Positions 9,611 to 18,308 of a DNA stretch of 64,000 bases are shown here, piece after piece. Numbering within the stretch: position 1 is the first letter of the stretch; the number at the start of each line of letters is the position of its first letter. The DNA lies in the NCBI RefSeq assembly GCF_003316845.1, contig NZ_QMIK01000001.1:806001-870000 (forward strand). The letters are read 5' to 3'. A program made the position numbers and the translations under genes. Under the pieces are notes generated by a model. It saw only the letters and a list, made by a program, of their open reading frames with translations. It did no database searches and had not been told where the DNA came from. The stretch comes from Cognataquiflexum aquatile. GTDB taxonomy: Bacteria; Bacteroidota; Bacteroidia; Cytophagales; Cyclobacteriaceae.

Positions 9611-10147
9611 ATGACAACGCAGATTGATAAATGGATTGATTCAATAGATAACATAACCCGCGAGGCAATTGAAGTCTTCATTACACTTTCGGTAGAGAAA
9701 ATGCACCTCAAACCCAATGCAGAAACCTGGAGCATAGCCGAAAACTTTGAACACCTCATTACCATTAATCGAACCTATTTTCCAATTTTTGAAAAACTTA
9801 AACACGGGAGTTTTCAAGGCGCTTTCATTTCAAAATTTCCCTATTTTTCTAATCTCTTTGGCAACTTGATTTTTAAATCAGTTTCTGACGGAGGAAAGAA
9901 AAAAGCCAAAACTTTCCCGCTTTGGGAACCAAAAGTGACAGAGGGCGATGCCACCGTATTGGAAAGGTTTCAAAACCACCAAGAAGAACTCAAAAAATGG
10001 ATAATTGAATTGGAACCGTTTTTTGAAAAAAAGACTATCATCCATTCTCCTGCCAACAAATTAATAGTCTATTCGCTCGAAAAGGCAATTGACATCATCG
10101 TGGCCCATGAACATAGGCATCTTGATCAGGCAAAAAATTTAATATAA
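9611..10147 (+). CDS. DinB-family (DinB_2) four-helix protein, 178 aa
   Basis: This is a small soluble four-helix bundle of the DinB/YfiT superfamily. The putative metal-binding histidines are in NFEHLITI and in the C-terminal AHEHRHLDQ, which is the usual three-His arrangement. Family members are metal-dependent, often thiol-transferases or of unknown role. It starts one base after the ceramidase-like stop and forms a two-gene operon with it. The functional link between the two is unknown. Confidence 0.85.
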   Translation: MTTQIDKWIDSIDNITREAIEVFITLSVEKMHLKPNAETWSIAENFEHLITINRTYFPIFEKLKHGSFQGAFISKFPYFSNLFGNLIFKSVSDGGKKKAKTFPLWEPKVTEGDATVLERFQNHQEELKKWIIELEPFFEKKTIIHSPANKLIVYSLEKAIDIIVAHEHRHLDQAKNLI

Positions 10148-10152
10148 GGAGG

Positions 10153-10250
10153 GATATATGGTAGAAATAGGCTTTGCGAAATACGCTTTCAGCTTATTAA
10201 AAAGATAGATATATAGTTGAAATATGCTTTGCGAAATACGCTTTCAGCGA
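10153..10250. repeat. 55-base tandem direct repeat, two copies
   Basis: The 23-base core GCTTTGCGAAATACGCTTTCAGC is exact at 10171-10193 and 10226-10248. The flanking GATATATxGTxGAAATA segments are also repeated, giving a period of 55. The copy starts are 10153 and 10208. It lies directly downstream of the DinB gene. A degenerate pyrimidine-rich repeat (TATTTC/CTACC units) follows at about 10297-10372. Confidence 0.85.
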
Positions 10251-10373
10251 TATAATTTAACAGATTCAATCGCTCAATTCTAAGGTCAAACCAGAATATA
10301 TTTCAATCTATTTCCACTTTATATCTACCTTATTTCATCTCTAATCTCACTTCTCATATCTCAAGTCTAATTT

Positions 10374-10931
10374 ATGAAATCCGAAAAAGAAAAAATGCTT
10401 GCCGGCGAATTGTATTTTGCTTCAGATCCGAAATTGGTTGCGGAAAGACTACAAGCAAGGCAATTGACCAAGCAACTCAACGATTCGAATCCTGACGAAA
10501 CGGAATTGCGGGAAAGTATCCTCGCCAAACTGATCGGTAAGAAAGGCAAGAATTTTTGGATTGAACCTCCCTTCTTTTGTGACTACGGCTATAATATCAC
10601 GGCAGGCGATGACGTGTTTTTCAATTTCAACTGTGTGGTTTTGGATGTGACGCCGGTAACTCTTGGAAGCAGGGTGCTTATCGCTCCAAATGTCCAATTT
10701 TATGCTGCTACCCATCCTACGGATTATAAAGTCAGGGGAAGTCTGGCCGAATTTGGCAAACCCATCACGATCGGAGATGATGTCTGGATCGGTGGTTCTA
10801 CTATAATTTGTCCGGGAGTCAGCATCGGATCGAGGTCAATCATAGGCGCAGGATCTGTAGTCACCAAAGATATCCCAGATGATGTTATCGCCGCAGGAAA
10901 TCCCTGCAAAGTGATCCGGAGTTTGGTTTAA
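10374..10931 (+). CDS. Maltose/galactoside O-acetyltransferase-type sugar acetyltransferase, 185 aa
   Basis: This is a left-handed beta-helix acetyltransferase that transfers acetyl from acetyl-CoA to a sugar hydroxyl. The N-terminal cap KEKMLAGELYFASDP is typical of the Maa/LacA group. The hexapeptide repeats run from about residue 65 to the end (IGDDVWIGGSTIICPG and GAGSVVTKDIPDDVIAAGNP). The presumed catalytic His is in FYAATHPTD. The length matches the family (180-205). It stands alone between repeat-rich spacers. The acceptor is unknown. Confidence 0.92.
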   Translation: MKSEKEKMLAGELYFASDPKLVAERLQARQLTKQLNDSNPDETELRESILAKLIGKKGKNFWIEPPFFCDYGYNITAGDDVFFNFNCVVLDVTPVTLGSRVLIAPNVQFYAATHPTDYKVRGSLAEFGKPITIGDDVWIGGSTIICPGVSIGSRSIIGAGSVVTKDIPDDVIAAGNPCKVIRSLV

Positions 10932-11240
10932 AAAGTTATTTACTTCGTGTTGTCAAGTTATCCTAAAAAGCTGTTGTCGGCTAAAGCTGTTGTCAAGTCC
11001 TTCCCTAAAGCTGATGTCAAGATTTAAAGGGATTTTCAAAAACTTGAAAACCTGACAAACTGGATCGTCACACTTCTCCGCCGCGGCGGAGAAGTATCTC
11101 AGCAATGAGAGATTCTTCATCTTCGCAGGCTGCGGTTCAGAATGACGGGGAAGCCGACAACAATGACAACTCGAAAACTTGACAACCCTACAACAATGAC
11201 AACCCGACAACATTTTCAACCATTATAACAACACCAACCC
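10932..11240. repeat. Repeat-rich spacer with GACAAC/GTTGTC units and a 24-base palindrome
   Basis: Degenerate copies of GTTGTCAAG-like units and, further on, of ACAACAATGACAACC fill the spacer. In the middle is the perfect palindrome ACTTCTCCGCCG/CGGCGGAGAAGT (11072-11095). It is followed by an AATGAGAGATTCTTC...CAGAATGAC segment of the kind dispersed in Bacteroidota genomes. The same GACAAC-type units recur at 15019-15312. No gene is supported here. Confidence 0.75.
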
Positions 11241-11248
11241 TTCTAACC

Positions 11249-13027
11249 ATGCCCTTCTACTCCAAACGTGACCTTCAATTCCAGCTTTTCGAAAACCTAA
11301 AGGTACTAGACCTGACCCGGTTCAAATACTTCGAAGACCACAGTCAGGAAACCTTCCTAATGGTTCTGGAGGCAGCCGATCAAATTGCGGTGACTTCACT
11401 TTTTCCGTTGCTGACCGACATGGACAGGAATGAACCTCAGCTTATCGGAGGGAAAATCCAAGTGCATGAAGGCATGAAAAAGATTGTCCGGAAGTTTGGG
11501 CAAGACGGTTGGATCAATGCCACTTTTAGCTATGAAGAAGGTGGACAACAATTGCCGAATACCATCCATCTTGCAGCAGGTTTTATTTTTCAGGCGGCGA
11601 ACTATTCCAGTTCCGTTTATCCTTTTTTGACTACAGGTGCTGCCAAACTGATCAGGACTTTTGGCAGTCAGCAACTGATCGACACATTCACCCCAAACAT
11701 GTACAATGGAAAATGGCAGGGAACCATGGCACTAACCGAACCAGATGCAGGTTCTTCGCTCACTGACCTCAGTACAATTGCAATTCCAACTGAGAAGGAA
11801 GGGGTTTATAAAATACAAGGCCAAAAAATATACATTTCCTGTGGAGACCATGATGCCTGTGAAAATGTCATTCACCTCATGCTCGCCCGTATAAAAGGCG
11901 CCCCGGCAGGAGTGAAAGGAATTTCTTTGTTTGTTGTTCCCCAAAAACGAGTTCCGGACAATGAACCCAATGATGTGCTTACCGAAGGAATTTACCACAA
12001 GATGGGCTACAAAGGAGCACCGATAGCCCACCTGATGATCGGATCAAATGACGGTACCGAAGGCTACCTTGTCGGGGAGGCCAATAAGGGATTGTCCTAC
12101 ATGTTTCAGATGATGAATGAAGCTCGGGTCGGAGTCGGGATGAATGCTGCTGCCATTGGCACTGCCGCTTTCCAATCTTCCCTTGCTTATGCCAAGGAGA
12201 GACCTCAGGGACGTAAAATCACCGAAAAAGACCCCTCAAAACCCCAAATTCCGATCATCGGACATGCAGATGTGAAACGCATGCTACTGTTCCAAAAATC
12301 AGTGACGGAAGGTGCACTTTCCCTTTTATTTTTTTGTGCAAAACTGGGGGACATGGTCCATGTAGCTGATGGAAAAGAAAAAGAAGAAGCATCATTATTG
12401 CTTGACCTGCTTACACCTATTGCAAAGTCCTACCCTTCAGAAATGTGCTGTTTGACAACATCTGCCGCGGTACAGATTTTAGGAGGAGCTGGTTATACGA
12501 CGGACTTTCCGGTAGAGCAATATTACCGCGAGGCACGCATTCATCCCATCCATGAAGGGACGACGGGGATTCATGGATTGGATCTTTTGGGAAGAAAAGT
12601 ATTGATGCAGGAAGGAAAAGCCCTTCAGCTTTTTGCTGGTGAAATCATGAAAACCATAAGCTCAGCAAAAAAACTCACCCACCTGATCCCATTTGCTGAA
12701 AAACTAGAAAAATACCTCCAGCGAGCCCAACAGACAAGTTTCCATTTATTTGGCAAAGCTTCCCAAAATCCGGAAGAATTTCTTGCAGATGCCTCGCTTT
12801 ACCTGGAATACATCGGCATCCTGACTATTTCTTGGCAATGGCTGAGGCAGGGAATCTCTGTCCAAGAAGCTTTGGATGGAGGAAGCTCTGAAAATGATTT
12901 CTACAAGGGAAAACTGATGGCCATGCGCTATTTCTTCGAATACGAACTTGTCAAAATGGATGGTCTTGGCAAAAGACTTGTTTCAGATGATATGGTGACA
13001 GTGGAGATGAAAGGGGAATGGTTCTAA
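11249..13027 (+). CDS. Acyl-CoA dehydrogenase, long form with extra C-terminal domain, 592 aa
   Basis: This is an FAD-dependent alpha,beta-dehydrogenase of acyl-CoA. The helical N-domain is about residues 40-155. The middle beta-domain contains the FAD motif GTMALTEPDAGSSLTD near 165. The C-domain includes a QILGGAGYTTDFPVEQYYR stretch and IHEGTTGIHGLDLLGRK, which holds the position of the catalytic Glu/Gly loop. About 150 extra residues at the C-terminus match the long subgroup (about 590-600 aa) seen in Bacteroidota and Proteobacteria. It is probably used in fatty-acid beta-oxidation. It is monocistronic, with a strong terminator downstream. Confidence 0.9.
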   Translation: MPFYSKRDLQFQLFENLKVLDLTRFKYFEDHSQETFLMVLEAADQIAVTSLFPLLTDMDRNEPQLIGGKIQVHEGMKKIVRKFGQDGWINATFSYEEGGQQLPNTIHLAAGFIFQAANYSSSVYPFLTTGAAKLIRTFGSQQLIDTFTPNMYNGKWQGTMALTEPDAGSSLTDLSTIAIPTEKEGVYKIQGQKIYISCGDHDACENVIHLMLARIKGAPAGVKGISLFVVPQKRVPDNEPNDVLTEGIYHKMGYKGAPIAHLMIGSNDGTEGYLVGEANKGLSYMFQMMNEARVGVGMNAAAIGTAAFQSSLAYAKERPQGRKITEKDPSKPQIPIIGHADVKRMLLFQKSVTEGALSLLFFCAKLGDMVHVADGKEKEEASLLLDLLTPIAKSYPSEMCCLTTSAAVQILGGAGYTTDFPVEQYYREARIHPIHEGTTGIHGLDLLGRKVLMQEGKALQLFAGEIMKTISSAKKLTHLIPFAEKLEKYLQRAQQTSFHLFGKASQNPEEFLADASLYLEYIGILTISWQWLRQGISVQEALDGGSSENDFYKGKLMAMRYFFEYELVKMDGLGKRLVSDDMVTVEMKGEWF

Positions 13028-13065
13028 AAATTATCCAATATACAATCTGGGTACTTTAACAAAAA

Positions 13066-13098
13066 AGCCATGAAGGAAGTTAGAAATCCTTCATGGCT
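13066..13098. terminator. Bidirectional intrinsic terminator
   Basis: The perfect 12-base arms AGCCATGAAGGA (13066-13077) and TCCTTCATGGCT (13087-13098) are flanked by an A-run on the left and AAAATTTG on the right. It separates the convergent acyl-CoA dehydrogenase and OMP genes. Confidence 0.85.
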
Positions 13099-13160
13099 AA
13101 AATTTGAATTAAATACCTGGAATTCTTTACTAGAAGCAATTTCAAACAGGTTGGGATTTC

Positions 13161-13697
13161 TTAGAAATTAAATCCTAAACCAAGTGAAACTGAGTTCATA
13201 TAGCCATCTCGATAAAAACTGTTGGCGAGGTAGGCAAACTCATAATCAAGATTCAAAGATATTTTCTCACTCACCACATATCGGGCACCGGCACCGAGAC
13301 CTGCAATGATACCTGAATCCTTTGCAGTCAGGGTAGTAGCTGAGCCCGCTCTTTCAATGTCTGAGAACTGGACACCAATTACCCCTTTGAGAAAAGGCTG
13401 CAAATTTCCATCTCCAAAATAGAATTTTGGTACAAAGGCAATAGGCAAAGTAGAAATGGTATAATCCGTTTGGCTGGTCGATCCGGTTACATTGATGTAT
13501 CCAAAGTGAAGACCATAAGAAACGGCACTTCCGATAGGCTGGTAGTCATACTGGAGGTTGATCCTGTATCCTGATGCATCTGCATCCGCTTCTTCGATAT
13601 TGGTAAATACATATCCACCTCCAACAGTAAGACTATTTACTTGTGCATACAATGAAATAGGCAACAAAAACATTAAACTAAGTAGTAATTTTTTCAT
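13161..13697 (-). CDS. Outer-membrane beta-barrel protein, 178 aa
   Basis: A clean signal peptide (MKKLLLSLMFLLPISLYAQ) is followed by alternating amphipathic strands typical of an eight-stranded OmpX/OmpA-like or OMP_b-brl barrel (for example GLGAGARYVVSEKISLNLDYEFAY). The C-terminus ends in an aromatic (GLGFNF), as expected for outer-membrane insertion. The function is unknown; such small barrels are often structural or surface-exposed. It is a single gene with a terminator and a good -7 box at 13735-13742. Confidence 0.88.
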   Translation of the reverse strand: MKKLLLSLMFLLPISLYAQVNSLTVGGGYVFTNIEEADADASGYRINLQYDYQPIGSAVSYGLHFGYINVTGSTSQTDYTISTLPIAFVPKFYFGDGNLQPFLKGVIGVQFSDIERAGSATTLTAKDSGIIAGLGAGARYVVSEKISLNLDYEFAYLANSFYRDGYMNSVSLGLGFNF

Positions 13698-13734
13698 GAC
13701 AGGTTGGGTTTAAAATTTTGGTTAAAATAATGTA

Positions 13735-13742
13735 CAAATATA
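13735..13742 (-). promoter_or_regulatory. Bacteroidota-type -7 box
   Basis: On the minus strand the sequence reads TATATTTG, an exact match to the TAnnTTTG consensus. It lies 38 bases upstream of the OMP start codon. A clear -33 TTG is not present at the ideal spacing. Confidence 0.4.
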
Positions 13743-13926
13743 ACAATAACTGTATTAGCGTTGTTGCACGGAACCGTCTATCAACACTCCCAGTCTATAG
13801 CAAATTCTAGAGTTAAAATTGATGTGTTATGTACAAGCTTCAGGGGGCTCTTAAACACCTAAAAAAGAATAAAAAAATCAAAAAATATACACTCCTTTTT
13901 ATCTCAAAAATAATACACTAAGAATC

Positions 13927-15018
13927 TCAAAAGCTACTAAAAATAGCTTTTTTTAGATTTTTTCGGGCTTTTATTTCAAATCCGCTTTCTCCAAAATCCA
14001 ATTCCGGCAATAGGATTACCTGATCAAAATCTGACTCTTTTCCTACATCTCCCGAGGTGATCAGAGTTGTTTTTTTTCCGTGTTTTCTTGCCAACTGCAA
14101 CAGTTCAAAACTTCCTTTTCCTGACGCTGATTGGGAGTCATACTTGCCTTCTCCTGTGATGATGATATCTGATGACTTGATCTTGGATTCTATACTGATT
14201 TTTTCAAAAAACCATTTTGCACCCATCTCTATTTCCACCGGAAAAAAGAAAGTTAGCCCAAAGGCAATTCCTCCCGCAGCACCGAAACTTTCTCTGTCTG
14301 CTAACTGCTTTCCTGATTTATTGGCCATTAATTCCAATGCTTTGGAACAATCATTTTCAAACTTTTCCAGATCCTCCTTTTTCAATCCCTTTTGGGGACC
14401 AAAAACGGGAATGGCTCCGGAGGGACCAAAAAAATAATTGTTCACATCGCAGAGGCATGTGAATTTTAAGTTTGGTTTTGGTATCGGGCTTTGTATAAAT
14501 CGGATTTTGGAAATAAAACCTTCTGAAAAAACCGGAATTTCCCTTCCTTTTTCATCCAAAAACAAAAATCCCAAACCTCTCAAAATCCCGATCCCTAGAT
14601 CCACTGTTGCACTTCCTCCCAATCCCAAAATAATATGTTCGGTTCCGGCGTCAGCAGCCTTTTTGATCAGTTCCCCAGTTCCAAATGTGCTTGTAATCCA
14701 AGGATTCTTTTCGTAAGGCATCAATGACTTGATTCCGGAAACTGTGGATACATCCAGGTAAGCTGTCTTTTGCCCAGGATCCAAAAAGTAAAATCCCTGT
14801 ATCGGCCTTCCCAAAGGATCTAAGGCAATTTCAAAAACCTGCTCTAATTTCAATGCCTTTCCAAGCAAAAAGCAGGTTCCATCCCCACCATCCGCGATCG
14901 GGCAAACCGTCAGAATCGCATCCGGCATTTTTTCCAATATCGCACTCCCGATAATCTCCGCCGCTTCATCAGCATCAATCGTTCCTTTGAAAGCATTTGG
15001 GGCGATGAGGAGGTTCAT
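13927..15018 (-). CDS. Glycerate kinase (GarK/GlxK family), 363 aa
   Basis: This enzyme phosphorylates D-glycerate (usually to 2-phosphoglycerate in this family) with ATP. The family opening LLIAPNAFKGTIDADEAA is clear, as are ADGGDGT near residue 50 and the LGLGGSATVDLGIGILRGLG stretch. The C-terminal domain ends with a TGEGKYDSQSASGKGSFE segment. The frame continues upstream to 15114, but those residues are Leu-Gln-Pro repeats read from a DNA repeat. The ATG at 15018 gives the normal N-terminus. Its length matches family members (about 370-380). Confidence 0.93.
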   Translation of the reverse strand: MNLLIAPNAFKGTIDADEAAEIIGSAILEKMPDAILTVCPIADGGDGTCFLLGKALKLEQVFEIALDPLGRPIQGFYFLDPGQKTAYLDVSTVSGIKSLMPYEKNPWITSTFGTGELIKKAADAGTEHIILGLGGSATVDLGIGILRGLGFLFLDEKGREIPVFSEGFISKIRFIQSPIPKPNLKFTCLCDVNNYFFGPSGAIPVFGPQKGLKKEDLEKFENDCSKALELMANKSGKQLADRESFGAAGGIAFGLTFFFPVEIEMGAKWFFEKISIESKIKSSDIIITGEGKYDSQSASGKGSFELLQLARKHGKKTTLITSGDVGKESDFDQVILLPELDFGESGFEIKARKNLKKAIFSSF

Positions 15019-15312
15019 TTGGAGGGGGTGGAAGGGTTGTAGTGGTTGTAATGGTTGTAGTGGTTTTAGTGGTTGTAATTGTTGTAGTTGTTGTAGTTGT
15101 TGTCGGGTTTTCAAGTTGTCAAGTTGTCAAGTTTTTGTTGATCCCATTTCATCTCGACATCAGCTTTTACAGACAACCTGAAATCAACTTTTACGGACAA
15201 CCTGACAACCCTATATCCTCTCAACAATTACAACACGAAGGTTACAACAATTACAACCATTTTTAGATAACCTGACAACAGCTTTAGCGGACAACTCGAC
15301 AACCCTGTAATA
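15019..15312. repeat. Repeat spacer: GGTTGTAGT tandem and GACAAC units
   Basis: Positions about 15035-15110 are a degenerate 9-base tandem (GGTTGTAGT/GGTTGTAAT). Then GTTGTCAAG and ACAACCTGA units run to 15312. The second part is the same family as at 10932-11240. The tandem keeps an open frame through the glycerate kinase start and so creates a false N-terminal extension. Confidence 0.8.
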
Positions 15313-15315
15313 AGA

Positions 15316-16665
15316 CTACTTCCCCTTCATCCTGGCAAAATAATCCTTGGTGGCGGCTTTAACTTTTGGGGCCAAATAAAGGGTCGATATCATTGTCGGA
15401 ATCGCCATAATGGCATACATCGCATCAATAAAACTCACCACAACATTCAGAGATACTACCGCACCAGCTACGATGGTGATGAGGTAGAAGTAATTGTAAT
15501 AATCGGCTTTATCCGCTCCAAAAAGGTAATTGAAGCATTTATGTCCATAAAAAGAGTAGGTGAACATCGTCGAAAGTGCAAAAATAAGAACAGCCAACAT
15601 GAGCAGGTATTTTCCAATTCCGGGAAGTCCCATTTCAAAAGCCTCAAGGGTAAGTTTGACCCCATCATTTTCTGCATTTTCCCATACACCCGTAAGCATA
15701 ATCACCAAAGCAGTCAGCGTACATACCACAATGGTGTCGATAAAAGGTCCGAGCATTGCAATCATTCCTTCCCGTACAGGCTCATTGTTTTTGGAAGCAC
15801 CGTGAACCATTGGTGCGGTACCGATTCCAGCCTCATTGGAAAATGCTGCCCTTCTTGCCCCAATCACCATAACAGCACCAACTGCTCCACCCATTACCGC
15901 ATTACCTGTAAATGCATCCTCTACGATCAACCATAACATTTCAGGAATCCGACCAAAGTATTTGATCACAATCAACATTACCGTGCCAAAATAAAGAAGC
16001 ACCATAAACGGCACCAACTTAGACGCGACAGCAGCTATTCTTTGGATACCGCCCAAAATCACAATGGCAACAAGAACCATCATGGCTATTCCAATAATCC
16101 ATTTGGTAGGCTCTCCATTGTCAAGTCCGTACGGTTGGAGCATTACTGACCGAAATACTTCAGTCAATTGATTGGCCTGAAAAATTGATAGTAGTCCCAA
16201 AACCCCAGCAACGGAAAACAAAATTGCCAAAGGCTTCCATTTTTTGCCCATTCCATGTTCGATCACATACATGGGACCACCCTGAACTACCCCGGCAGTA
16301 TCGGTGCCACGGTACATGAGGGCGAGACTACATGTAAAATACTTGGTCGCCATACCAACAAATGCTGACATCCACATCCAAAAAATGGCACCCGGACCAC
16401 CCATATTGATTGCAATGGCGACACCGCTGATATTTCCCATCCCGACTGTAGCAGCAATTGCTGCTGAAAGTGCCTGTTGGGACGAAATCTGTCCGGGAAC
16501 GTTCTCTGTATCATATTTCCCTCTGACGACCTTCAAAGCATGGCCAAAATACCTGAATGGCAAAAACCCGGAATAAATGAAGAGAATCAAGCCTCCTCCC
16601 ATCAGCAAAGCGAGCATCGGTATATCCCAAATCCAGTTACTGAAGTCAATTATAAAATCTCCCAT
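15316..16665 (-). CDS. Alanine/glycine:cation symporter (AGCS family), 449 aa
   Basis: This is a polytopic inner-membrane symporter that takes up small amino acids with sodium or protons. It has the family signatures FRYFGHALKVVRGKYD near residue 40, AIAATVGMGNISGVAIA near 68, GPGAIFWMWMSAFVGMATKY near 90, and a long GARRAAFSNEAGIGTAPMVH stretch near 270. About eleven hydrophobic segments are visible. The length is typical. It is a single gene that starts 18 bases before the upstream spacer's hairpin region. No regulator is adjacent. Confidence 0.95.
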   Translation of the reverse strand: MGDFIIDFSNWIWDIPMLALLMGGGLILFIYSGFLPFRYFGHALKVVRGKYDTENVPGQISSQQALSAAIAATVGMGNISGVAIAINMGGPGAIFWMWMSAFVGMATKYFTCSLALMYRGTDTAGVVQGGPMYVIEHGMGKKWKPLAILFSVAGVLGLLSIFQANQLTEVFRSVMLQPYGLDNGEPTKWIIGIAMMVLVAIVILGGIQRIAAVASKLVPFMVLLYFGTVMLIVIKYFGRIPEMLWLIVEDAFTGNAVMGGAVGAVMVIGARRAAFSNEAGIGTAPMVHGASKNNEPVREGMIAMLGPFIDTIVVCTLTALVIMLTGVWENAENDGVKLTLEAFEMGLPGIGKYLLMLAVLIFALSTMFTYSFYGHKCFNYLFGADKADYYNYFYLITIVAGAVVSLNVVVSFIDAMYAIMAIPTMISTLYLAPKVKAATKDYFARMKGK

Positions 16666-16847
16666 GTGTTGTGGTATAAATGAACGGGCATATTAAAAGC
16701 ATTTTTTGGGAAATACAAATAGATATGGCTTCAATGGGTTTTCAATTGAAGCATTAATGCCGAATAATTTTTCATTTGTCCAAAGTCACAACAAAATTAC
16801 CTTACCTAAATATCATCGGTTCTTTCAAATTGTATTAAAAAAAACAT

Positions 16848-16893
16848 GAGCTACCCAAATAAGGCATTAGATTATGCCTTATTTGGATAGCTC
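16848..16893 (-). terminator. Strong minus-strand terminator
   Basis: The twenty-base arms (16848-16867 and 16874-16893) pair with one mismatch. On the minus strand the hairpin is followed by CATG and a run of eight T. It closes the 17019-18094 transcription unit and insulates the AGCS gene. Confidence 0.85.
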
Positions 16894-17018
16894 AGTTTGC
16901 AAGGTTTATTTGGATAATATCCAAAATTATAAATCAAAAAAAGCTGATTTTCCCATCTCCAATTGTGGCTTGACAACACTTTAAGTATGAGTAAAGTATT
17001 CTCACGGCCGGATGAATT

Positions 17019-17522
17019 TTACTCCAGCCAATCCTCAGGGACCACTACATATCCCAATTGCCTCAAGACATCCGCTTCATTATAAAACGTAATGCTTTTT
17101 TTAATCTTGCCGTTTTCTATCAGGTAATTTGTATTCGCCCAAATGGTGGCTGACCCTATGCTGTCTTTATACACAATTTCCAGTTCGGCCCAGTTGGCTA
17201 CCCAATCACCTTTGCCGTCACCATCCGGGATGGTCACAGAGGCAAACCTTGATCGGTTGTATTTGATGGTTTCATATAGGTTTTCAACATTGTATTTCCA
17301 GTTTTCGATGGCTTCCATTTTTCCAATAGAATCTCCAAAAGAGGGTCCAATACCGAGATAGTTCGTATCCAGATAGTTTCCCATAGATTCAAAATTGAGG
17401 GATTCAACTGCATGGATATAATTTTTAACCAATTCTATATTTTCCTGATGCTGTTTTTCATTGTTGGGTGAACAAGAAAACAAACCAATTGTCAATGCTG
17501 TGAGTATGATTAGATTTTTCAT
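17019..17522 (-). CDS. NTF2/SnoaL-like lipoprotein, 167 aa
   Basis: A short signal ends in a lipobox with Cys17 (IGLFSCSPN). An NTF2-like fold follows: an opening helix (ENIELVKNYIHAVESLNFES), a YLDTNYLGIGPSFGDS loop and the strand WANTNYLIENGKIKKSITF. It is probably an envelope lipoprotein facing the periplasm. The function is unknown. It lies 14 bases after the glycine-zipper gene and shares its terminator, so the two form an operon. Confidence 0.82.
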   Translation of the reverse strand: MKNLIILTALTIGLFSCSPNNEKQHQENIELVKNYIHAVESLNFESMGNYLDTNYLGIGPSFGDSIGKMEAIENWKYNVENLYETIKYNRSRFASVTIPDGDGKGDWVANWAELEIVYKDSIGSATIWANTNYLIENGKIKKSITFYNEADVLRQLGYVVVPEDWLE

Positions 17523-17536
17523 TTTTCTCGATTTAA

Positions 17537-18094
17537 TTATTTGACAGTGTATCCTCTACCTTCAATGCAGACCGAAAAAGCCTTCTTAAATTTATCTTTT
17601 GCTGCTTGTTCTGTTGCAGATGCATTAGCCTGTGCCTGTTGATTTTGTTGAGCTTGAGCCTTTTGCCCTTGCTGCCTTCCCCTCATAGCACCAGCCGCGG
17701 CACCAATAGCAGCTCCCTTACCCGTATCTCCTGCAATGGCACCTATGGCAGCACCTGCCGCTGCGCCTTTGGCCGCTCCCACCACAGCTCCTCCTGTCGG
17801 ACCTGATGATTGTTGGGCTTCTACTTTTGGAAGGTTCAATGGATCTACACCCGATTGCTCCATGGCCCATTGGTAGCATTCATATTCATCTTGCTTTTGC
17901 TTATTCTGACTTTGTCCTTTGGATGGATAAATAAACAGACCCAAGCCCTGCGAAATCTGATTATAGGTCATCTTGGTCGTATCGGGAACCGATTGAGTCA
18001 TGGGAACCTGCGCATACAGGTTTTGACTATAAGAAAGCAAAACCATCAGGAATACGGTCCCTACAAATGATTTCAACTTATTGCTCTTTTTCAT
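17537..18094 (-). CDS. Glycine-zipper envelope protein, 185 aa
   Basis: After a signal peptide ending near residue 29 (YSQNLYAQ) comes a region with a CYQWAMEQSGVDP motif at about 73-85. A Gly/Ala-rich zipper follows at about 97-138 (GAAKGAAAGAAIGAIAG), then a Gln-rich linker and a C-terminal FKKAFSVCIEGRGYTVK segment. The Cys-x-W and C-terminal Cys around a glycine zipper are typical of the YMGG/DUF-type zipper proteins that insert into or span membranes. Its role is unknown. It precedes the NTF2-like lipoprotein in a two-gene operon. Confidence 0.8.
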   Translation of the reverse strand: MKKSNKLKSFVGTVFLMVLLSYSQNLYAQVPMTQSVPDTTKMTYNQISQGLGLFIYPSKGQSQNKQKQDEYECYQWAMEQSGVDPLNLPKVEAQQSSGPTGGAVVGAAKGAAAGAAIGAIAGDTGKGAAIGAAAGAMRGRQQGQKAQAQQNQQAQANASATEQAAKDKFKKAFSVCIEGRGYTVK

Positions 18095-18224
18095 TTTTTT
18101 AGTTTTTTAGGTCAATTTAAATTCATGAAATCATCATAATCCTTTGGCTGTGGAATAGATATTCAAGCAACCAAAGGGTTTTCTTCATCTTTTTTCTTTT
18201 CCGTTTCAGCCCAAGTTTTAAAAA

Positions 18225-18281
18225 AAATACCCAACTAGAATCATGATTGCTATCACCTAGCTCTGTTCTTTTTGGGTATTT
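18225..18281 (-). terminator. Minus-strand terminator of the arylsulfatase gene
   Basis: The arms AAATACCCAA and TTGGGTATTT (18225-18234 and 18272-18281) pair around a long loop. On the minus strand the second arm runs into eight T. Confidence 0.6.
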
Positions 18282-18308
18282 CTTTTTTTTTAGAAATCGT
18301 ATACCAAT

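Noticed and set aside
10953-11219. Minus-strand frame of 88 codons
   Set aside because: It is made from the GACAAC repeat and the palindrome, with a Cys-His-rich artefact sequence.
15019-15114. N-terminal extension of glycerate kinase rich in Leu-Gln-Pro
   Set aside because: It is translated from a 9-base DNA tandem. The normal family N-terminus begins at the ATG 15018.
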